A DNA stretch of 64,000 nucleotides from Bigelowiella natans CCMP2755 (Eukaryota > Cercozoa > Chlorarachniophyceae), in the NCBI GenBank assembly GCA_000320545.1, contig ADNK01000542.1:1-64000 (forward strand), in the 5' to 3' direction. A program made the translations under genes and the position numbers. The notes beneath the pieces were generated by a model that searched no databases, was not told the origin of the DNA, and was given only the letters and a program-made list of their open reading frames with translations. This document shows, piece after piece, positions 23,533 to 35,106 of this stretch (within the stretch, counting starts at the first letter, position 1; the number at the start of each line of letters is the position of its first letter).

Positions 23533-25186
23533 CACACACAGGCAGGCATATGGATGTGTAGCTATAGGTGGGGAAAAGCACACGCGACGAGCTGCACTTC
23601 TCATCTTTCCACAGGAAGAATGTAGAGATATGAACAACATTAGCAGCAGCAGCACCACCACCACCACCACAACTACTACTACTACCGAATTTTGAAGTCA
23701 GAGGGAATTCGAGCAGGGTGCCTCGTCATTCCGACACATTCTCCGAGTATCTGATTCATTGTGCTTGCCCCTCCCGTTGTTGTTGTTGTTGCTGCTGCTG
23801 CTGCTACTGAGGCTGCTACATCGTCGGTGGAACGACAGCACACGTCCGACAAGTTGTTCCCAGGATGAGCTGCCGGTCTAGAAGATGAGGATGATGATGC
23901 TGCTGCTGCTGCTGATGCTGATGATACCGTTGCTGCTGTCCTTGCTTGTGATGATGTTGTTGTTGAATTCGGCTTATTCTTTTTTTCCCCACCGCCTCCC
24001 CTTCCTCCATCCTTTGGCTTCTTCTTTTTCGCGGCTTTTGCAGCCTGCAGGAAAGAGGAAAGGTTAGCCTCCCTCACCCCAGAGAAATCATCACGATAAT
24101 GATATATCCGTCATAGTGAGAACGAACGTCTTATTGTGTGCGACCTGCTCAACTTCGGGTGGATGGGAAGCGTGAAGAGTAGCCGTGCTCTTGTACAACT
24201 TCATCTGAGGGAATAATTAACACAACAAAGGATCCTAAATCTGTTCTTCGCCCCCCCTCCCTCCCATATGTAATATCCACATCGTTTATGCTGGAGGTGA
24301 AGCATATCACTATTTTGGAATAATCACCTCAAGCAACAGTCGTTAAAGTAGCTACATTTGCATAATAAACGCAGCAATCATAGAAATGTTGGTATATGTA
24401 CGAAAGGCACACACCTGCTCATCAGTCGCCTTTGCCTGGAACTTCTTCTTCCATTGATTGTATTCCATCCCATAAATTGTATGCAGGCACTGGTTATAGT
24501 CAGCGGCTCCTTTGAAGCGTAGCCTTCCCGCGAAGATCCACTAGCAACAAGTGAACAGCATTTTCCCGTCAGTAAACGATGCCTTCACGTCGTTCGCTTG
24601 CAAGTTTCAAAACCAGATACGGAGGCAGGGAGGGGGGCGAGGAGGAGGAGGAGGAGGGAGAGGAGGAGGAGGGAAGAAAATACCTTTGAGAGACAGTTGC
24701 GACAAAATCCTGCTAGGTTCATTTGGTCGATATTCTATCGGGTATATGATCATTTGACATAATTAAAATTGCAGCATTGGAGAAGTAAGTCATCATGAAT
24801 TTTGACGACGTTCGATTTCCACATCCTTACAAATCCTCATCATCATCACATTTCCATCTATAATCCATCTTAATGATACTAGTATATCTTATTAACCCTC
24901 GCTTCCCTCATCATCATCATCATCATCCTCATGAAGATAACCAGCATTTACATCTCATTTCCGGAAGCCAGCCCCCTCGCTCCCTCCTCCCCCACCCCCC
25001 TCCCGACTTATCTTCCTCCCCTTCTTCTCCATCTCCTCCATGACCAACCTGGACATCCGTCCGAGCCTGCATATGCTTGACAAGTTGCTGGAAAGCATAT
25101 GCCTGTGCTCGGATCTCCGCGAGTTCATACTGTGATGAGCTGTTTTCGTTCGCCATCTGTACATGGTTGTAAACACCGCCGCTCAT
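22561..25186 (-). CDS. DUF1244-MogA/MoaB fusion (molybdopterin adenylyltransferase-like)
   Basis: Eight exons with closing phases: 25049-25186, 24684-24734, 24415-24540, 24145-24204, 23686-24044, 23237-23324, 22950-22994 and 22679-22823. The N-terminal part ([67 protein letters not shown]) is the DUF1244 type. A low-complexity Ala/Ser/Thr linker of about 100 residues follows. Then comes a MogA/MoaB-type domain: [25 protein letters not shown] and the nucleotide-binding [18 protein letters not shown]. In the family this domain adenylylates molybdopterin during Moco synthesis. The conserved C-terminal half (DRE-PGM and NLPGSP motifs) is not found. After 22679 the frame offers only an unmatched tail, so the gene is either truncated or has exons I missed. 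Confidence 0.85.
23053..23096. repeat. (AAG)n microsatellite in a MogA intron
   Basis: Purine trinucleotide run in the intron between the exons at 22950-22994 and 23237-23324. Confidence 0.93.
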
Positions 25187-25800
25187 AATAGACAATGGCT
25201 CTACGCAACAGGGAATTCCAGTGTAAACCTTGTGAAGAGTGGTTGCAAGGAGTTTGGAGAGAGAACGAAAGAAGGGGCTGGCCTTGCTCGAGTGTCGCGT
25301 CCGGTCGTCTTCTTTACTTGCTGTACTCCGATGCAAATAAAAGGCAAAAGTGTGAATATTTTCTATCATACGTCATGATATTTTCATTGTCGCAGGATTC
25401 AAAACCTTCAATTTGTAGATGTTAAGGTAAATTGGAGACAGATGGATCAATTTAATACAAATTTGCAGGTTCTCAACAACTTTAACATATTATAAGCAAT
25501 CTTAGACGCCTTGTCCGAGCGGTTAAGGAGAATGACTAGAAATCATTTGGGCTTTGCCCGCACAGGTTCGAATCCTGTAGGCGTCGATCTTTTTGCTACA
25601 TTTCCAACTCGTGTGATCTTTGGTTACGACAGCTCTTGCTGGCATATTTTGCGTTGTTCGTAGGGCATTTTTGCACTATTTTTTACAACGCTCAATCCCG
25701 GGACTGCCAGGGAATGCCCCCCTGCCCTTCACTGTGCATGGACGTGTACTGCCCCCCCTTGAGGATGGTCCTCTTTCCAATTCTTTTGCAGTGTTTTTGG
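25187..25800. promoter_or_regulatory. Divergent interval between DUF1244-MogA and the CRAL-TRIO gene, containing a tRNA gene
   Basis: Both flanking protein genes start at its edges and point outward. A tRNA-Ser gene sits at 25505-25586. No palindrome island is seen here. Confidence 0.5.
25505..25586 (+). tRNA. tRNA-Ser (anticodon AGA)
   Basis: The acceptor stem GACGCCT pairs perfectly with AGGCGTC; the discriminator base is G. The anticodon stem AATGA/TCATT encloses the loop CTAGAAA, giving anticodon AGA at 25538-25540. The T-loop box GGTTCGAATCC is intact, and the long variable arm (GGGCTTTGCCC) is the class II form expected for tRNA-Ser. No intron and no encoded CCA. It lies alone in a divergent promoter interval. 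Confidence 0.96.
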
Positions 25801-27087
25801 ATGGCGGATAGCCACAGTGTGCCGGTACGACGTAGTAGTAGCATAGTTTCTCGAGCAAAGGTGGGCAATGCTCCAAGAATTATGAGATCTATGGGGAACG
25901 AAAGAGCTCGAGATGCTGTTACATGGATACCTCAAAGCTCTGTTCAATCCCAGGATTGTGAAGCTGGTCCTAAACATTTTCATTAATGTTCCTCAATTTT
26001 ATTCTGATTTTCCCTACTAATACCCAAGTCGCGAGCGTGGTACGGGCAGCAGGAAGCAAATTTGGCGAGGCCTTTGGTTCAGAAGACGAAATTTTGGCCA
26101 GGCAGTTCTTGTTTGACAGGAAAGGAGATGTTCAGGTTAAAATCGCTCCTAAAACTAACTTACAAAACATATTATGACTAAAATTTAATAGTTAATATAT
26201 CAATTTCTCTCAGGATGCTTCCGAGAAGCTGAAACGGGCAGTTGAGTGGAGACGAGACTTTGGACCTGCCCCGATTCCAATGTAATAGTAATCCTGGACA
26301 TCTTAATCCTCTACCGCTGAACCACTTCACATATATTTATAGGGAAATTTACAGAGATGAAGAAATAAATTCCGCAAAATGCTTTCTGCATGAATCGTTC
26401 GATAAGGAGGGCAGACCAGTTGTCGTAGTGAACGTTCGAAACCACGTAATAGGAGAGTATCCCCAATCGTCATCCCAAGCTCTTTGCGTGGTAGTATCCG
26501 ACGACACGAACGTTTTAAAATAAATAATGACTGATGTATATAAAGTAAATTGATTTTAACCTGAGTATCATTTTTCCTAAAGGCAACAATCGAGAATGCA
26601 CTTCAGAAGATGGAGGATCCTAATGGCCAGGTGGCGAATTTCTGCTGTTAACGAATATCATTTCTCAATGTTTGTATACTATTCTCAGTTAGCGGTCATT
26701 TTCAACTTGAACGGTTTCAGTTTACGTAATGCAGACTTCAAATTCGCGAAATTTTTAGGTCGTTATTTAAAAAATTATTACTTCCACCGTAGCCGCGTCA
26801 TCTTTTATTCTTCTCAGTCCAAGCTCTCTACAAGTATTATCCTCAAAGGCTAGGAGCAGCATATTTTATCGATGCGCCAATTCTCTTCCAGGTGTGACTA
26901 CTAAGTACGGCTTTAAAAATTGTCCTTCATCTTTATTTTTTTCCTCTTTCCTTCCAACTACTTTTAGGGCCCGTGGCGAATTGTGAAACCATGGTTGCGA
27001 CGATATGCAAGTTTGGTCTCTTTCGTGAGGGCTGGTGATGTATCAAAACTCTTTGCAGAACCAGCACACGCTCCAAAATTATCATGA
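25801..27087 (+). CDS. CRAL-TRIO (Sec14-like) lipid-binding protein
   Basis: Eight exons with closing phases: 25801-25966, 26029-26135, 26214-26281, 26343-26445, 26583-26630, 26689-26758, 26818-26891 and 26968-27087, giving about 251 residues. The N-terminal helical part has EDEILARQFLFDRKGDVQ and AVEWRRDF, as in CRAL-TRIO-N regions. The lipid-binding fold follows with GRPVVVVNVRNH, YYPQRLGAAYFIDAPILF and GPWRIVKPWL. Members bind and move phosphoinositides or other lipids on cytosolic membrane faces; the ligand cannot be told from sequence. The start is the ATG opening MADSHSVPV, the last in-frame ATG before the conserved part. I see no signal peptide. Confidence 0.9.
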
Positions 27088-28127
27088 GAGCTTAATTGCA
27101 CACAATTTCAAGTGCGGGGTCTTATTCTTGCATGTACAGTAATTTACGGAGTGTCATTCAACGACAGCACATTATCCATAGCCCTACGATACATATACAA
27201 AGTAGAAATATCTAGAGCTCTTAGCTATGTTTATACAGCCCTTGGCATCAGCCAAACCATTAACTTTAGCTGCTATTTAGTATCATCTAGTCATAGCTGT
27301 CTACATCGTATCGTATCGCCGATACAAAATTTCATTTTAATAGCATGCTACGTTCTACTACGAGATGCCGTTGAATGGGTTGTTTAACCTTCATGCACTG
27401 ACCTGTTATACTGTAGATTACACTTGCGCGTATATATACGCGTACATGCATCGGCGAACAGATGTATATATCGACATGTACATGCTGTCAGTTGACATAG
27501 CATAAATTCCAATAATTTGCTTGCCCCCGCGACATCTAGACATGCTAGCATGCACCGCTAATCTAGCTAATGCTAGAATGTAACTCATCGAATGAGTTCG
27601 GTAAATGTCAATGCACGCGCAGCTAGATAGCGCAGTCAGAAAATGGTTTCAAATCATCATAGGATAAAGGTAACCTGCCCTCATATATATATAGCAGACA
27701 TCAATTTATTACAAATACTTTACACAAATGCATTGGCATGATTATTGAATAAGTTTAATTGATTGATTACATCCGTCTTACAAATGCATTATCCTGCAAT
27801 ATGTACGAGACAGCGTACATTTGCTTACACGTGCACATTTCCGACAAGGTGTGATTTTGCGTTTGATAGCATGCTTATGCATCATTGAAATGTAGGAACT
27901 AGTAGAAAGATTAATCAGCATGATTTATGTTCATGGTAATTCGCAGAGCTACCAGGCTCTATACAAGCCTCCAGTAGAAACAACATCAACACGTCTGACA
28001 GCCTTTGATCAATTCACAATTGATTTAAATCAGACCTCACATAATGCTTTTGATTTTGACGTTATATTCATTATTAATTTCAGGGAGAAGACGATGATCC
28101 AGCTCGATTCTTGAATAAGTTTCATTG
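27088..28127. other. Convergent interval between CRAL-TRIO and RING-H2 genes; palindrome island
   Basis: Holds the 16-bp perfect palindrome CGCGTATATATACGCG (27427-27442), the 12-bp palindrome CATGCTAGCATG (27541-27552), and many TGCATG, CTAGCTA and TGTACATG words. No coding exon is supported. Confidence 0.6.
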
Positions 28128-29006
28128 TCATCTTAATGAAGATGTAGCCAAATATGTGTGCACAAGATGCGATGGGATGCGGGATGTTATTCGAGAAACT
28201 AGTTCGCTTTTCTCTATGCAGTCGTTGTATGGGACATTATTAAAATTCAAAATCCTTTTCAATACTCTTACAGGAAGAGAGCTAAGGATTTCCCGAACAA
28301 CATCTTCCTTTTGCTCCGAATCCTCTACACTCTTGGTCTCATCAGTTTCCATTGCTTCGACAGAGGTACATGATCTATCAAGATTTGAATCTACAGTGGA
28401 ATTTTGATCACTAGATCCTAAATCTGAGGAAGATGAAGGGCAAGAACTGGAGTTTGCATTTGTAGCTTTGCGGTCAACATTTGCACGGCAAAGAGGACAG
28501 GTGTTGTGTTCTTTCAACCATGGCATGCAACAATCCTTGTGATATGTGTGCTTGCAAGGAAGTTCGATTACTTCATGGTCCTTTTCGTAGCAATCTTGAC
28601 AAATTGCGCACTTTTGTGATGTGATCGGATCGCTCTCAGTCACTTTTCTCACTGGCATAGCATTTACTGCCTCCTTTGAAGCAGGTGTCGCAGTTGGCTG
28701 TCCTTGAGGATCCATCGCTCGTGCCCAAAATTCTCTTGCTTGATCCGACATAGGTCCAAGACCTCTTAACCCTGTAGCCAAACCGGCTTGAAAAAGTTGC
28801 TGCAGCATCTCATTGTTGACTTGACCTGCATTACCGGAAGGACCAGTCGGAAATACAAACTGCACTTGAACAAAGGGGACAAACCGGAAATGCGGTGGTT
28901 GCTCCTGGTGCTGGTTCTGGTGCTGCTGCTGTTGGTGTTGCTGTTGTTGCTGGGGCTGGGGCTGGGGCTGTGGTTGTGGTTGTGACGATTGGGGCTGAGC
29001 TGACAT
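28128..29006 (-). CDS. RING-H2 E3 ubiquitin ligase, single exon
   Basis: One uninterrupted frame of 292 residues. Residues 1-37 are almost only Gln/Pro/His. A linker with QLFQAGLATGLRGLGP and AREFWARAM follows. The RING-H2 domain is at about 133-173: CAICQDC, then ELPCKHTYHKDC and CPLC, with all eight zinc ligands in C3H2C3 order. The C-terminus (SLPVRVLKRILNF...EKSELVSRI) looks like the helical SAP/SAP-like module seen in some other E3 ligases. Members pass ubiquitin from an E2 to substrates. The gene lacks introns although its protein-coding neighbours have five to 36 exons, which may mean an old retrocopy. The start is the ATG before the Gln-rich tract. Substrate unknown. Confidence 0.88.
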   Translation of the reverse strand: MSAQPQSSQPQPQPQPQPQQQQQHQQQQHQNQHQEQPPHFRFVPFVQVQFVFPTGPSGNAGQVNNEMLQQLFQAGLATGLRGLGPMSDQAREFWARAMDPQGQPTATPASKEAVNAMPVRKVTESDPITSQKCAICQDCYEKDHEVIELPCKHTYHKDCCMPWLKEHNTCPLCRANVDRKATNANSSSCPSSSSDLGSSDQNSTVDSNLDRSCTSVEAMETDETKSVEDSEQKEDVVREILSSLPVRVLKRILNFNNVPYNDCIEKSELVSRITSRIPSHLVHTYLATSSLR

Positions 29007-29772
29007 CGTGAAGCGATTCCGTTTGGATTATGGGCGAGACGTCCATGCTGAGCTGGAAGGAGTGACAATTAAGCGGTGGGAAGATATTTTTAACAAGTCT
29101 CACCAAAGAATTCCAATGCTTTTTATCATGTTTCGGAAACCAGAAGCTTCCTTTCCTTTATCATTTCCCGAAGTAGTCCAGATTTCCTTCTCGAAAGCCG
29201 GAAAACATGAAAGGAGCCAAAAACGATGAAGTTCAGTTGTCGCAGCTTCTGACACCCAAAAATAGAACTTTCCTGCAAATTCACAACGAAAATCGGGATT
29301 CTTCAGAAAACCTAGGAAATCCCTGCGGAAACAAATGTCGAAAGCGCTCGCAGTATCTCGCACGGAACTGTTCACGTTAAGACGACAACAAGGGGTACTC
29401 CGTTTATTGAAGGAAGTCATCTGTCATTTTTTGCATACGACACCAATTAAGGGATGTCGTAGGTGCAGGAACACAAACAGCATAGAGGGTATGCAACGTG
29501 CTGCTTCGACGAAGGTATCGTTCAAAACACACACAAGTCAAGCATTCTTGGGGTAGATAGATCTAGATCTTGTGCATGCAGTGCATGCACCATGTGACAT
29601 AGTGTGCTAATGAATGCATGGCCGATGATGTGGGCTTCATTGTCTGAGCAACTTCTGACCAACTTGCAGGTAAACTTGCTTCTCCAGTAAGAAAACACGA
29701 TGCAAGGTGAGATGAATGCTGTGAAGATTGTTGATGACCTGCTCACTTTTGAAGGTGATATTTTCAGTTGAT
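29007..29772. promoter_or_regulatory. Divergent interval between RING-H2 and fumarase genes
   Basis: Both promoters must lie here. Short frames on both strands match no family I know. A small palindromic patch (GATCTAGATC and GTGCATGCAGTGCATGCAC, about 29567-29592) is present, the one clear case of such words in a 5'-5' interval. Confidence 0.4.
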
Positions 29773-31684
29773 ATGAAGAACACCCGCGAAGAGAAGGACA
29801 GCATTGGTCCTGTTCTGGTTCCTGCCAACAAACTTTGGGGAGCACAGACGCAGAGATCTTTCCAAAACTTTAAGATCGATACGGCACGTTCGCGCATGCG
29901 CGACCCGTTGATTCATGCATTCGGTACTTTGAAGGCTGCTTGTGCTACAGTCAACAAAAAGATTGGCAAGCTTGATGCTAAGATTGCTGATGCTATCATC
30001 CAAGCTGCAAAAGAGGTTTCGGCCGTTCACCCATCATCGTTGTCTACAATCTGATTGCCCTCTCTTCGCAGGTGGCAGAAGGTAAGCATGACGACGAATT
30101 TCCATTGGTCGTATTTCAAACTGGTAGCGGAACGCAGACAAACATGAATTCCAACGAAGTCATCTCCAACCGTGCCATTCAAATTCTGGGCGGTGTGGTA
30201 ATTTCGAAACCTTAAACTACCGAAATATGCTTTGTGTGGTGGTGTACTGTGCGACATTAACAAAAACGTTTGTCGATCAGATCGGCTCCAAGAAGCCGGT
30301 GCATCCGAACGACCATGTTAACAAGGGCCAATCGAGGTTCCAACAAGGATCACATAGCATGCGAATCAACCAATCTGATTTTTACGATATCCGATCAGCA
30401 ACGATACTTTCCCGACCGCAATGCACATTTCTGCAGTGACTCAGGTATATATACCAATGCCCGTCCCTTTTTTCATTTTGACCAAATCGAAACTAACATC
30501 TGAAACAAAACATCACTATCCCGTAGATCAACAAAGTGTTGCTTCCCGGACTCCAGAAGCTGCACGCAGCGCTTGATAAAAAGGCAAAGGAATTCAAGGA
30601 CGTAATAAAATGCGGTCGCACCCATTGGCAGGATGCAACACCGCTGACTCTCGGACAGGAGTTTGGTGGTTATGCCCAGCAGATAAAGAATGCAATCGGC
30701 CGGGTTGCATCAAGTATGCCTCGTCTATGTGAGCTTGCGATTGGAGGCACTGCTGTTGGAACAGGCTTAAATACCTCCAAAGGTTGGAGCGAGGCGATGG
30801 CGAAACAAATATCCGAAATGACAGGGTACCCCTTCACTTCCGCGCCGAACAAATTCGAAGCTTTGGCGGCGAGCGATGCTTTGGTTGAGATATCAGGTGC
30901 ACTGAACACTATTGCATGCTCTCTGATGAAAGTCGCCAACGACATCCGCCTCCTGAGCTCCGGGCCAAGATGCGGTATTGGTGAAATCAGTTTACCTGCC
31001 AACGAGCCTGGTTCGAGTATCATGCCTGGAAAGGTTAACCCTACGCAATGCGAGTCATTGACAATGGCTTGCTGCCAGGTAATTGATTTCATATACGCGA
31101 CCGTGAGCTATGATGATGGGACATCGGGAAGAAAATATTCGGAACATGCCGATGATATTTGTTAGCAGATCCTCATCAGTCTTCTTTTTATTTAAAAATA
31201 ACGTGGAATTTCTGTACGTTGATGATGTTTGAAATGTTGCTGCTCTTTGTAGCAGTGTTTGTAAATACATTTATAATATGCAAAAAAATACACAAATAAT
31301 AACACACAGGTTATGGGTAATCACACTACGGTGAGCATCGCTGGTTCCAACGGGCATTTTGAGCTTAATGTTTTCCGCCCAGTTATGATCAATGCGGTTT
31401 TGCAGTCTATCCAGCTCATCGGAGACGCATCTACATCTTTCTCAGAAAAATGCGTTGAGGGAATCACTGCCAACAAGGAGCGAATTAGCCAATATCTCAA
31501 TTCGAGCTTGATGCTCGTCACCGCTCTTAGTCCTTATATAGGCTATGATAAGGCAGCAAAAGCCGCCCATCACGCACATCATCACAACTTGACACTCAAG
31601 GAAGCTGTCGTGCAGTTGGGGTACGTTAAAGAGGAAGAGTACGCCTCGAAAGTTGATCCATCAAAAATGATCTCCCCAAAATAA
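29773..31684 (+). CDS. Fumarate hydratase, class II (fumarase C type)
   Basis: Six exons with closing phases: 29773-30015, 30072-30197, 30281-30336, 30399-30444, 30527-31078 and 31310-31684, giving 465 residues, the usual family length. It converts fumarate and L-malate, in the TCA cycle or cytosol. Family motifs in order: [50 protein letters not shown]; the catalytic [17 protein letters not shown]; and the signature [11 protein letters not shown] at about residues 319-329. All active-site residues I can check are present. The N-terminus ([13 protein letters not shown]) is short and polar with no clear transit peptide. However, a good acceptor (TTTTCAG) lies just before the ATG, so an upstream targeting exon is possible. 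Confidence 0.95.
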
Positions 31685-32632
31685 GAATGATAGTTTGTTT
31701 CGATGGAGGAGGTGAATGGAGTCCTTGACCATGACCTCGTGTTAAAGAATAACGTTCAGCAACTGTTTACCTTACATACAGTAAACTTTGCATGAGTAGA
31801 AATTCGGCAAAGTTTCATGCAAGTACCAGCCACGACATTCGCATCGTATGAGGTCTAGCAAGCACTGCCGCGTCGAAAGCATGTAACAATGCGTGCACTA
31901 CTCAGTACCATCTATTACAGGTCATGTGCAATTGCAACGCTCAATGTGCATTCCATACATGCTGCTACAGCTGATATACCAACTAGACTATCTATGCATG
32001 CTTGCATGCGAGTGGTTATGCATGCATAGTGGTTATTTATACTCGAGAAGCCAGCGTGTATATCAGCTAAATCAGTCACACGCGCTACTAGGCTAGCACG
32101 CCGAGTCGTCGCTAATAATGGACATGATACCTAGCTAGCTTAGATGTGCACCTGCTACTACGTATCGTACGTACCTTATTGGCAGTCGTGCTAGCTAGCT
32201 AGCGTGGCTCGTCTGCGAAGTACCTCTGCTAGTATATACTAGCTGATGTACGCATTGCAGCGATACTAGAATAACCAGCATCTAGCTAGCTAGAGGTGTG
32301 TATGCACTAGCGCTAGACTAAGCGGTGCATGTAGACAGCTACACATTATGCTTAGCCAGCTTCTAGCTAGCTAGCCTAATAGTGCGTCGTCAAGTATGTA
32401 ATACTAGTCGAACGCGTACATGCTTCCTGCTTGACACGGCCAGCGACATTGCAATAAGTGAACAGGAAGATTGTCAATTATCAAACAGCTGCTCGCAGTT
32501 TTTCTTGTTGTGACAATTTTTTGAAACTGTACGTGGCAATTTACAATGGCGAACTGGAAAGGGCTATTACAATAGCAGCTTAATCTATTTGCTCTCATCC
32601 ACTCATATATGTATATTTATATTATATTATAT
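31685..32632. other. Convergent interval between fumarase and fibrillin-like genes; palindrome island
   Basis: Between about 31860 and 32410 the sequence is dominated by CTAGCTAG words, including GCTAGCTAGCTAGC at 32190-32203 and copies near 32132, 32283 and 32363, plus ATGCATGC and GTACGTAC. No coding exon is supported. Confidence 0.6.
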
Positions 32633-33696
32633 TTAACCAAAAAACGATGACCACGTGCTTCCACCTCTCTTTGGGAGCCCCATCTTATTGAAGATGTCTT
32701 CAACATCATCAATACGCTGGAACACAAACAGAGTGCCCGCCGGGCTTCTACTAATCCTGAACTGAGAAACAGCAAGGTTTACAGCATCAAATCGATACCC
32801 AAAGAGCAGAACATACTCGTCAGATTGCTCACAACACCTGATCATCGGAACTAATGTAGGTGCAGATCTGAAGCGCTCTTGCTGGGGCGGGAATGCCTTC
32901 TTGCCCACCAGAATCAGCCTTGCGATAGATATATACCGGATATGTTATGCTATGCTTTCGGATAAGGTGTGCGTGTTGCTGACCTCAGTAACAATTTGGT
33001 CAACACCGGTGAACTTGCGGCCTTGCTCGTCTATTTTGTCAAGGAGGAAGATGCCTCTCATCTCGTTCTAATGATAATGGAAATACGGCTCAACAAAGAT
33101 AGGGCGTGGTGAATAAGAATTGACGCATCAGCACACCTTAATCTTTGCCCCTCCGAATACTTCAAGGATCTACTTTCAGAAAATTTGTAGATCATTTTAA
33201 ATCGATAGAGAACAACGCAACCGATAGCCGCGTTACCGCACCAAATTACCTCGACTGTTGCTGATGTTCCTTCAGGCTCCTCTTGGCTTAACGCTTGAGC
33301 CTGACCGGAAAGTATCATTTTAGAAGATGTAAAGAAATATAATCAGAGCCCGAAGCATCACAAGTCCATCCTTCCCGACGCTAGAATGATAGCGAGCACC
33401 ATGCTGAACTTGTGATTACACCACACACCTCCTCTACGGTTGGCAGTGAACGCAGAGCTTCGTTGAACTTCATGCTGGGCACATCCTCACTCCTGAGGAT
33501 TTGGAACCTAGCGGAGGGAGGAGGGGGAGATTTTTACGAAATGAATAATTCAACACTGCCTCCGGGATAGCATTCCAAACGGAAATTCGAGAGCCGAGGA
33601 AGGGGGGGGGGATGGAGCGAATGAGAGAAAGTAATGGCTGTACAGGCTATGAAGTTTGCTCCCTGGAGTTTTGGCAAGCCCTGTCATTCCTAAATC

Positions 33697-33735
<39 letters not shown>

Positions 33736-34465
33736 CATTGCAAAAGAGGCAGAACAATGGTTGCGATGTGCTACTACCGCCCATGTTCCTGTACTGTTCA
33801 CTAGTTGTAAATAGAAGTCTCCATCCACCGATTAGCTGGTCTGACTCATACTTCACGACACATGCCGTTCATCGATCAGCGCACGTTTTGCAAGATGTCC
33901 GCGGAATATGGATGAAAGGACAATGAAGATGACAAGGGCAGTGTTGATGATGATGGTGATGGTGGCAATGAACGATGGTGATAATGATGATGACCGATGA
34001 TGAGTTCAGAAAAAATACAACCTTGTATCCATACTGCATCTCCAAGTCTTGAGCAGCCTATACAATTCAGATTAAATATTTAAACTTTGTGCTTTCTAAA
34101 TTTTCAATAGAATTTTTCGATCAGAAGTATGAAACCTTTTCAATTCTGAGGTAAAGTTTCTTATCTTCGTCAGCGATACCGATCCCGCGTGAGTCTTTTA
34201 GAACCTTTTCATATTTTCGTTAGCGTCGGCAACGAGATGGACATCAAAAAGAGCGCGATATATTCGTTGAAAATAAATAAAGCAAACCAGTGCTAGCCGG
34301 TTGAACAGCTCTGCCTCTGTAGCATTTTCTACGACCTTCATACATGATAAAACACACGTGATTTGACTACGAGTAAATACTTAAACAATAAAATTATTTC
34401 TTCCCATATATCTCTGCTTTATTGACATTCACAAACATATACACCCAATTTATGTGTATATAAAT

Positions 34466-34529
<64 letters not shown>

Positions 34530-35106
34530 ACACACACACACACACACAATGTAGATGGATATAAGCATACGTATTTATATGTATGACGTAGATTCATATA
34601 CACGTTTTTAATTTCAGCAGTCATGCAATCGTTGATCACGACTAGAAGAGGAGTTTTAAAAAATGATAGATGAAACACCTGCTTGTAGTCCATCGCCTCT
34701 TTGACTCTCTCCTCCGCCTTTTCCTTAACAGCGGCGCTCGCATCGGGATCGAACACGAAGCTTAAAAGTGGACGACAAGGATTCAAAACATGCCCCATTT
34801 CGGTTTGACACAATACTATCTTTCCAACCTTCCGCGGAGAAAGTCTGGTTTTCCTTGGTCCTCTGCCCGGACTCTGCTTAAACGCCGATGGACACGAAGG
34901 GCTGCACGGCTTCTTCTACCTAGCCATCGGAATGAGGACGACGTCGCCATTGGAACGGAACTTCTTGCACGAATCGAATCGCAAAGATTATTAACACTGT
35001 AAGCTCCGACCAGCATCCCCAAAAGGGACAGGAGTGAGATCATCATCAAGGCGAGTTTTGCGTTCCTCGGCCGGGGGGGGTTCTCAATGGAACCACAACC
35101 TGCCAA
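32633..35106 (-). CDS. PAP/fibrillin-like plastid lipid-associated protein (tentative)
   Basis: Ten exons; nine (34829-35106, 34679-34760, 34288-34335, 34136-34204, 34022-34057, 33795-33850, 33429-33507, 33250-33300, 32984-33067) were read by splice signals with phases that mostly close; the last (about 32633-32908) joins by an unresolved junction. The product is about 350 residues. The leader has a hydrophobic stretch (LALMMISLLSLLGMLVGAYS) followed by an Arg/Ser-rich region, as in bipartite targeting to complex plastids. LIGGWRLLFTTSEQ resembles the lipocalin-like PAP/fibrillin opening, and QFRISRSPAGTLFVFQR its closing strand. The middle (GIFLLDKIDEQGRKFTG, EDIFNKMGLPKR) is not familiar. 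Fibrillins bind plastoglobule lipids; the assignment is inference. It shares a divergent 5' interval with the LHC gene. Confidence 0.6.
33699..33734. repeat. (TA)n microsatellite
   Basis: TA run in an intron of the fibrillin-like gene. Confidence 0.93.
34470..34549. repeat. (CA)n microsatellite
   Basis: About 80 bp of CA dinucleotides with two CACG interruptions, in an intron of the fibrillin-like gene. Confidence 0.95.
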
